Of a stretch of DNA of 64,000 nt, positions 60,204-64,000 are shown piece after piece. The stretch comes from Streptomyces triticagri (lineage in GTDB: Bacteria; Actinomycetota; Actinomycetes; Streptomycetales; Streptomycetaceae). The notes beneath the pieces were generated by a model, which saw nothing but the letters and a program-made list of their open reading frames with translations, was not told where the DNA came from and made no database searches. Location of the stretch: the NCBI RefSeq assembly GCF_003429565.1, contig NZ_QUAK01000038.1, positions 62,001 to 126,000 on the forward strand, given 5' to 3'. Position 1 is the stretch's first letter. The number at the start of each line of letters is the position of its first letter. A program made the position numbers and the translations under genes.

Positions 60204-60518
60204 GGCCGCCCTTTCGCCGGAGTGTGGCGGATCGGAGTTCGGAGTGCGGAGTTCGAAGTACGGGGTTCGGAGGTATGTCCTGCCGGGGCCCTGGACGTTA
60301 ACGACAACAACACCGCCTCACAAGAGTGTTACGTCAGATCCGCACGGCGAATCCGCAAAGTTGCAGCTCAGTCACCCTCAGAGTTCGAGTGATCGAGGGG
60401 TAGCCAAGCAGAGCTTGATTGATATCGTTAACACTCCGCTTCCGAACCGGCCATCAGCCGTCGGTCATCTCGCCGCGCGCCCGTCCGGGCAGGCCCGGAC
60501 AGCAGGAGGTATCCAGCC
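60204..60518. promoter_or_regulatory. Divergent control region of mannoside ABC operon and GH38 gene
   Basis: A 315-bp region without a gene. It holds GGAGTTCGGAGTGC-type imperfect tandem repeats (60232-60271). CGTTAACG lies at 60296-60303, and a related ATCGTTAAC site (60424-60432) occurs about 130 bp away. The CG-centred AT-flanked form suits LacI-family operators. No LacI gene is visible in the window; it may lie beyond the right edge. AGGAGGT at 60504-60510 is the GH38 ribosome site. Confidence 0.45.
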
Positions 60519-63500
60519 ATGACGTCCGACCGTCTCCTCTGGGAGGCGACCCCCGCGCCCCGCTCCGAGCCCTGGCCGCTGGTCGACGGCATCCCGACCC
60601 TCGCCGTGGACACCGGGCGCCCGGGCACTTCCTGGCCGGCCGTGCACCCGGGCATCCACGACGCGGACGGCGGCCATCGCGCGCACCGGATCGTGGCCGC
60701 CTTCCACGTCGATTCCGCCGCCGACGCCGTACTCCACCTGGAATACGCGGCGGAGCGCGGGCCCTGCCCCGACCTGGAGATCTCCCTGGACGGCCGGCAC
60801 CACTGCGTCCACCACCTCGGCGTGCGGCGCGAGGACCGCAGCAGGACGGGCGATCCGGGCCCGGTGTCCGGTCACGGCACGCTCCGGGTGGAGCTGCCCG
60901 CGCGCTGGCTCACGCCCGGCGACCACGAACTGACCGTCACCACGGTCCTGGACGAGGCGGCCGCCACGGGCGTGGACGGCCCGGACACCGCGGAGGCCGA
61001 GGAAGCCGCAGGAATCGCCGGGATCGCGCACCGCCCCGGCGAGAAGCTCCCGCTCCCCCGCACCCAGTACGGCAAGTGGTTCGGCTCCTATCTGCGCTGG
61101 ACGGCGGTACGCCTCGAGCGGGCCGGCGCCCCGCTGCGCCGCACCCCCACGTACGCACTGCGCACCACTCCCCTGCACCTGCACGGCGATCCGGACCCGG
61201 TCCCGCTGGTCGAACTGACGGTGGACCTGCCGCCGGACGCGGCCCCGCCCGGCCGACTCACTCTGGAGTACCCGTCGGGCAGCATCGCGGTCCCGGACGC
61301 CCCCGCCGGACGGGACTTCGGCATGGTCCGCCGCCGGCTGCCCGCCCCCGGCTTCACCGGCCGCGGCGACTTCACGGTGTACGCGGACGGGGTGGAGGTG
61401 CACCGCGAGAGCCTGACCCCGGCCCGCCGCTGGACCCTGCACCTCGTCCCGCACGTCCACCTCGACCTCGGCTTCACCGACACCCAGGCCAAGTCCGTCG
61501 AGCTGCACTGCCGCAACATCGACAAGGCCCTGGACCGCTTCGAGGCCGACCCCGCCTTCCGCTTCAGCGTCGACGGGGCGTACGTCGTCCAGGAGTATCT
61601 GCGGACCCGGTCGCCGCAGCGCTGCGACCGACTGCATGCGGCGATCGCCGACGGCCTGATCGGCGTCAACACCTTCCACAGCAACCTGCTGACCGGCATC
61701 ACCCATCTCGAAGAGCTGCGCCGCGCCCTGGACTTCGGCCTGACTCTTCCGGCCGGTCCCGGGGCCGTACCGCGCTATGCCAACATCACCGACGTGCCGA
61801 CCTGGACCGGCGTACTGCCCTCCGTACTGCGCACGGCGGGTGTCGAGGCGTTCGTGGGGATGTCCAACCATCACCGGGCGGCCACCGACGACAGCGACGA
61901 GGTCCATCTGGCCTCCCCCGTACGGTGGCAGGCGCCCGACGGCAGCGAGGTGCTGGCCCATTTCGCCGACCACTACTCGCAGTTGCGGTTCATCGCGGCC
62001 GACCCGCAGTCGGTGGCCGGGGCGGTGAACGGCCTCGAACGCTATGTGGCGCGCTACGAACGGCCGGACTATCTGCCCTCCGACCTCGCCCTGATCGGCA
62101 CGCATGCGGACAACGAGGATCTCGCCGATGGCGACACCGGATTCGCCGAACGCTGGAACGCCGTCTTCGCGTACCCCCGCGTCCAGGTCTCCACCTTCGG
62201 CGACTACCTGGGCGCGGTCGAGCCGCTGCGCGACCGACTCCCGGTGCACCGGGCGGAGGGCGGCAGCTTCTGGGAGGACGGCCCCGCCTCCTCCGCCACG
62301 GATGCCGCCGCGTACCGGCAGGCGCAGGTGCTGCTGCCCGTCGCCGAGCAACTCGCGGCCTCCGTCCAGCTCCTCGACGACCGCTTCCGCCCGCACCGGG
62401 ACGCGCTCGACCGCGCCTGGGACGGACTGATCATCGGCGGCGAGCACACCTGGAACTGGGCCCGCGCCACCGCGCACCCGCACGCGCCGCAGATCGCCGA
62501 CCAACTGCACTGGAAGCGCCGGGCCATCGACGACGCCGCCCGGATCTCCCTCGACGAGAGCCGTCGCGCACTCGCCCAACTCGCCGAGTCACTGGGCGTG
62601 GACGGTCCCTGCGTCCTGGCCCACAACCCGCATCCCTGGCCCGCGACGCTCACCGCGGAGCTCGAGCTGCCCGAGGGCAGTGTGCCGCTGGACGCCGAGG
62701 GCCGGCCCGTACCCTTCGAGGTCCTGAGCGACTGCGCGGGGATGCTGCGGGTACGGCTGCTGCTCGACGAGCTGCCCGCATTCGGCTACCGGTGCCTGCC
62801 GTTGAGCACCGGCGCAGGGACCGTACCCGCGGGCGAAGAGCCCGCCGGGGAGTCCGCAGGTGAGCCGGCGGACGAGCGTGCGCCCGTGTTCGCCGTCGGG
62901 GAGCGCGTGACCAGCGAAGTCTGGGAGCTGGGCCTGCGCGGATCGGACGGCCTGCCCGAAAGCCTGCTCCACCGCCCGTCCGGGCTGGAACTCCTGGACG
63001 CCGACGCTCCGTTCGCCCTCGGAGAGCTGGTACGCCTCACGGCCGCCGGGGCGGCGGACAGTGCGCCGCACGACCGCACGATGATCGGCCAGCTGGACTC
63101 CCGCCTCCACCCGGGCGAGCCCACGGACCTCGTGACGGACTCGCCGTCGATGCGGCTGCTCGGCGCCCGCCCGACACCCGACGGCGTCCGGCTGCGCTGG
63201 GAGGGCTCCGGCGCGGGCGCCACCGGCGTCACCCTGGAACTGCTGCTCCGGGACACCACCGAGACCTGCGAACTCACCGTCGAGCTGACCAAACTCCCCG
63301 TCCTCGACATGGAGTCGACCTCCGTCGCCTTCCCCTTCCTGGTCCCCGACCCCACCGTCCGCTACGACCGGCAGCTCGGCTGGGTCGCACCGGCCACCGA
63401 CCACGGCCCCGGCTCGTCCAACGAGTGGCTGTCGGCGACCTCGGCCGTCACCGTCACCGCCCCCGACGGGCCCGGCGTCGTCTGGTCGGCCCCGGACAGC

Positions 63501-64000
63501 CCGCTGTTCTCCTCCTCCGACCTGGTCCGCGGCACCTGGCCGACGCGCTTCACCGAGGCGAACGGGCATCTGTACGCCTACGTCATGAACAACTTCTGGC
63601 CGTGCAACACGCCCCCCGCCCAGCCGGGTCCGGTGCGCTTCCGCTATGTCTTCGCGCCGCTCGCGAGGCACATCCCTGAGGCCGCCTCCCGGTTCGGCGC
63701 CGAGGCCCGGCTCGGTGCACTGGCCCAGGAGACGACCCTCCTCGACCGCTTCCCCGAGGGCCGCTCCCCGCGCTTCGCCGAGGGCACGCTTCTGGACGGC
63801 CTCGGCTCCCTGCCCGACTGCCGGGTCGGCCTGTCCGCCGCGGGCGAGGGCCGGTTCACCCTGCGACTCGCCAACCTCCGTGCGGACGAGAACGCGGTCG
63901 TGCTCCGACTCCCGTACGGCTACCGCCCGTCGGATCCCGGCGCACCCCGGCCCGAGGACGACGGAACCCTGCGCGTACGGCTCCCCCGGTACGGGGTGGT
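60519..64000 (+). CDS. GH38 alpha-mannosidase-type glycoside hydrolase, partial at right edge
   Basis: At least 1,160 codons, still open at the window edge. ATG 60519 follows AGGAGGT. After an N-terminal beta-sandwich (about 1-305) the GH38 metal site H312-x-H314-x-D316-LGFTDTQ begins the catalytic domain. The candidate nucleophile is D425 in NITDVPTWTGVLPSVLRTAG, the form used by the TDVP subgroup of GH38. GTHADNED and the later HTWNWARATAHPH also belong to the active-site side. There is no signal peptide, so it is probably intracellular, acting on mannosides imported by the divergent ABC operon. Confidence 0.88.
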   Translation, partial: MTSDRLLWEATPAPRSEPWPLVDGIPTLAVDTGRPGTSWPAVHPGIHDADGGHRAHRIVAAFHVDSAADAVLHLEYAAERGPCPDLEISLDGRHHCVHHLGVRREDRSRTGDPGPVSGHGTLRVELPARWLTPGDHELTVTTVLDEAAATGVDGPDTAEAEEAAGIAGIAHRPGEKLPLPRTQYGKWFGSYLRWTAVRLERAGAPLRRTPTYALRTTPLHLHGDPDPVPLVELTVDLPPDAAPPGRLTLEYPSGSIAVPDAPAGRDFGMVRRRLPAPGFTGRGDFTVYADGVEVHRESLTPARRWTLHLVPHVHLDLGFTDTQAKSVELHCRNIDKALDRFEADPAFRFSVDGAYVVQEYLRTRSPQRCDRLHAAIADGLIGVNTFHSNLLTGITHLEELRRALDFGLTLPAGPGAVPRYANITDVPTWTGVLPSVLRTAGVEAFVGMSNHHRAATDDSDEVHLASPVRWQAPDGSEVLAHFADHYSQLRFIAADPQSVAGAVNGLERYVARYERPDYLPSDLALIGTHADNEDLADGDTGFAERWNAVFAYPRVQVSTFGDYLGAVEPLRDRLPVHRAEGGSFWEDGPASSATDAAAYRQAQVLLPVAEQLAASVQLLDDRFRPHRDALDRAWDGLIIGGEHTWNWARATAHPHAPQIADQLHWKRRAIDDAARISLDESRRALAQLAESLGVDGPCVLAHNPHPWPATLTAELELPEGSVPLDAEGRPVPFEVLSDCAGMLRVRLLLDELPAFGYRCLPLSTGAGTVPAGEEPAGESAGEPADERAPVFAVGERVTSEVWELGLRGSDGLPESLLHRPSGLELLDADAPFALGELVRLTAAGAADSAPHDRTMIGQLDSRLHPGEPTDLVTDSPSMRLLGARPTPDGVRLRWEGSGAGATGVTLELLLRDTTETCELTVELTKLPVLDMESTSVAFPFLVPDPTVRYDRQLGWVAPATDHGPGSSNEWLSATSAVTVTAPDGPGVVWSAPDSPLFSSSDLVRGTWPTRFTEANGHLYAYVMNNFWPCNTPPAQPGPVRFRYVFAPLARHIPEAASRFGAEARLGALAQETTLLDRFPEGRSPRFAEGTLLDGLGSLPDCRVGLSAAGEGRFTLRLANLRADENAVVLRLPYGYRPSDPGAPRPEDDGTLRVRLPRYGV

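Noticed and set aside
60519..64000. Loss of the GH38 nucleophile
   Set aside because: At first the usual DPFG-type motif seemed missing, but TDVPTWT near D425 sits at the same place and is known in a GH38 subgroup.
1..64000. In-frame TTA codons (bldA control)
   Set aside because: The TTA/TAA strings I checked in coding regions were all out of frame; a computed scan would be needed to be certain.
1..64000. Mobile elements, attachment sites, tRNA or rRNA genes
   Set aside because: No transposase, integrase, target-site duplication or RNA gene structure was recognised anywhere in the window.

Overview
The window is a piece of actinomycete chromosome, almost certainly Streptomyces. Coding DNA is very GC-rich with G/C-ending codons and frequent GTG (some TTG) starts. 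Secreted proteins carry long twin-arginine or lipobox signals, one surface enzyme carries an LAETG sortase signal, and sugar ABC transporters lack their own ATPase, as is usual when one shared ATPase (MsiK) serves many. The order hmgA, GntR, SGNH lipase, then dnaE2 resembles, from memory and unchecked, the S. coelicolor SCO17xx region. I saw no tRNA, rRNA, CRISPR array, transposase, integrase or phage gene, so this looks like core or arm-proximal chromosome rather than an island.

Layout. 1-1788: truncated molybdopterin oxidoreductase. 2.1-12.4 kb: a carbohydrate locus on the minus strand (solute-binding lipoprotein, two permeases, GH27 alpha-galactosidase, GH95 fucosidase-type enzyme) with a ROK repressor and a divergent GH36 alpha-galactosidase. 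12.5-17.5 kb: a translationally coupled minus-strand operon of a secreted beta-helix (NosD-like) membrane protein, a lipoprotein with a cupredoxin-like end and a His-containing polytopic membrane protein, followed by a TetR gene; I regard this as the best candidate for an undescribed system. 17.6-25 kb: hmgA, a GntR/UTRA regulator, a protein resembling the C-terminal part of type ISP enzymes, a FetB-type permease, a Ser/Thr kinase with an extracellular domain and a secreted SGNH hydrolase.

25.3-37.0 kb: a surface-glycan locus: small membrane protein, CelD-type acyltransferase, two GT2 glycosyltransferases, a CE4 deacetylase and a 1,324-residue protein joining a flippase-like half to a second polytopic half. 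A GH39-like hydrolase follows, separated from them by a TetR/SnoaL/DUF3237 module. 37.4-41.9 kb: AAA ATPase, YtrA-type GntR, double GNAT, DUF402, a NUDIX-VOC fusion and a 44-residue gene. 41.9-45.9 kb: tripartite tricarboxylate transporter TctCBA with a divergent CitB-type response regulator but no sensor kinase. 46.2-48.1 kb: a cell-wall-anchored AA10 LPMO and a divergent MarR/cupin pair around a clear palindromic operator.

48.2-53.6 kb: the mutasome operon imuA'-imuB-dnaE2 with a LexA-box-like sequence at its head. 53.8-55.5 kb: an ABC-2-like membrane protein coupled to an acetate (AceTr) transporter. 55.6-56.7 kb: a streptogrisin-type protease. 57.1-64 kb: a second ATPase-less sugar ABC operon divergent from a GH38 alpha-mannosidase-type gene that runs off the right edge.

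The themes are uptake and hydrolysis of galactosides, fucosides and mannosides, surface polymer synthesis, and stress (SOS, copper-like) functions. Intergenic DNA carries several well-formed palindromes, six candidate terminator hairpins and one dispersed repeat family present at 2.0 and 37.2 kb.
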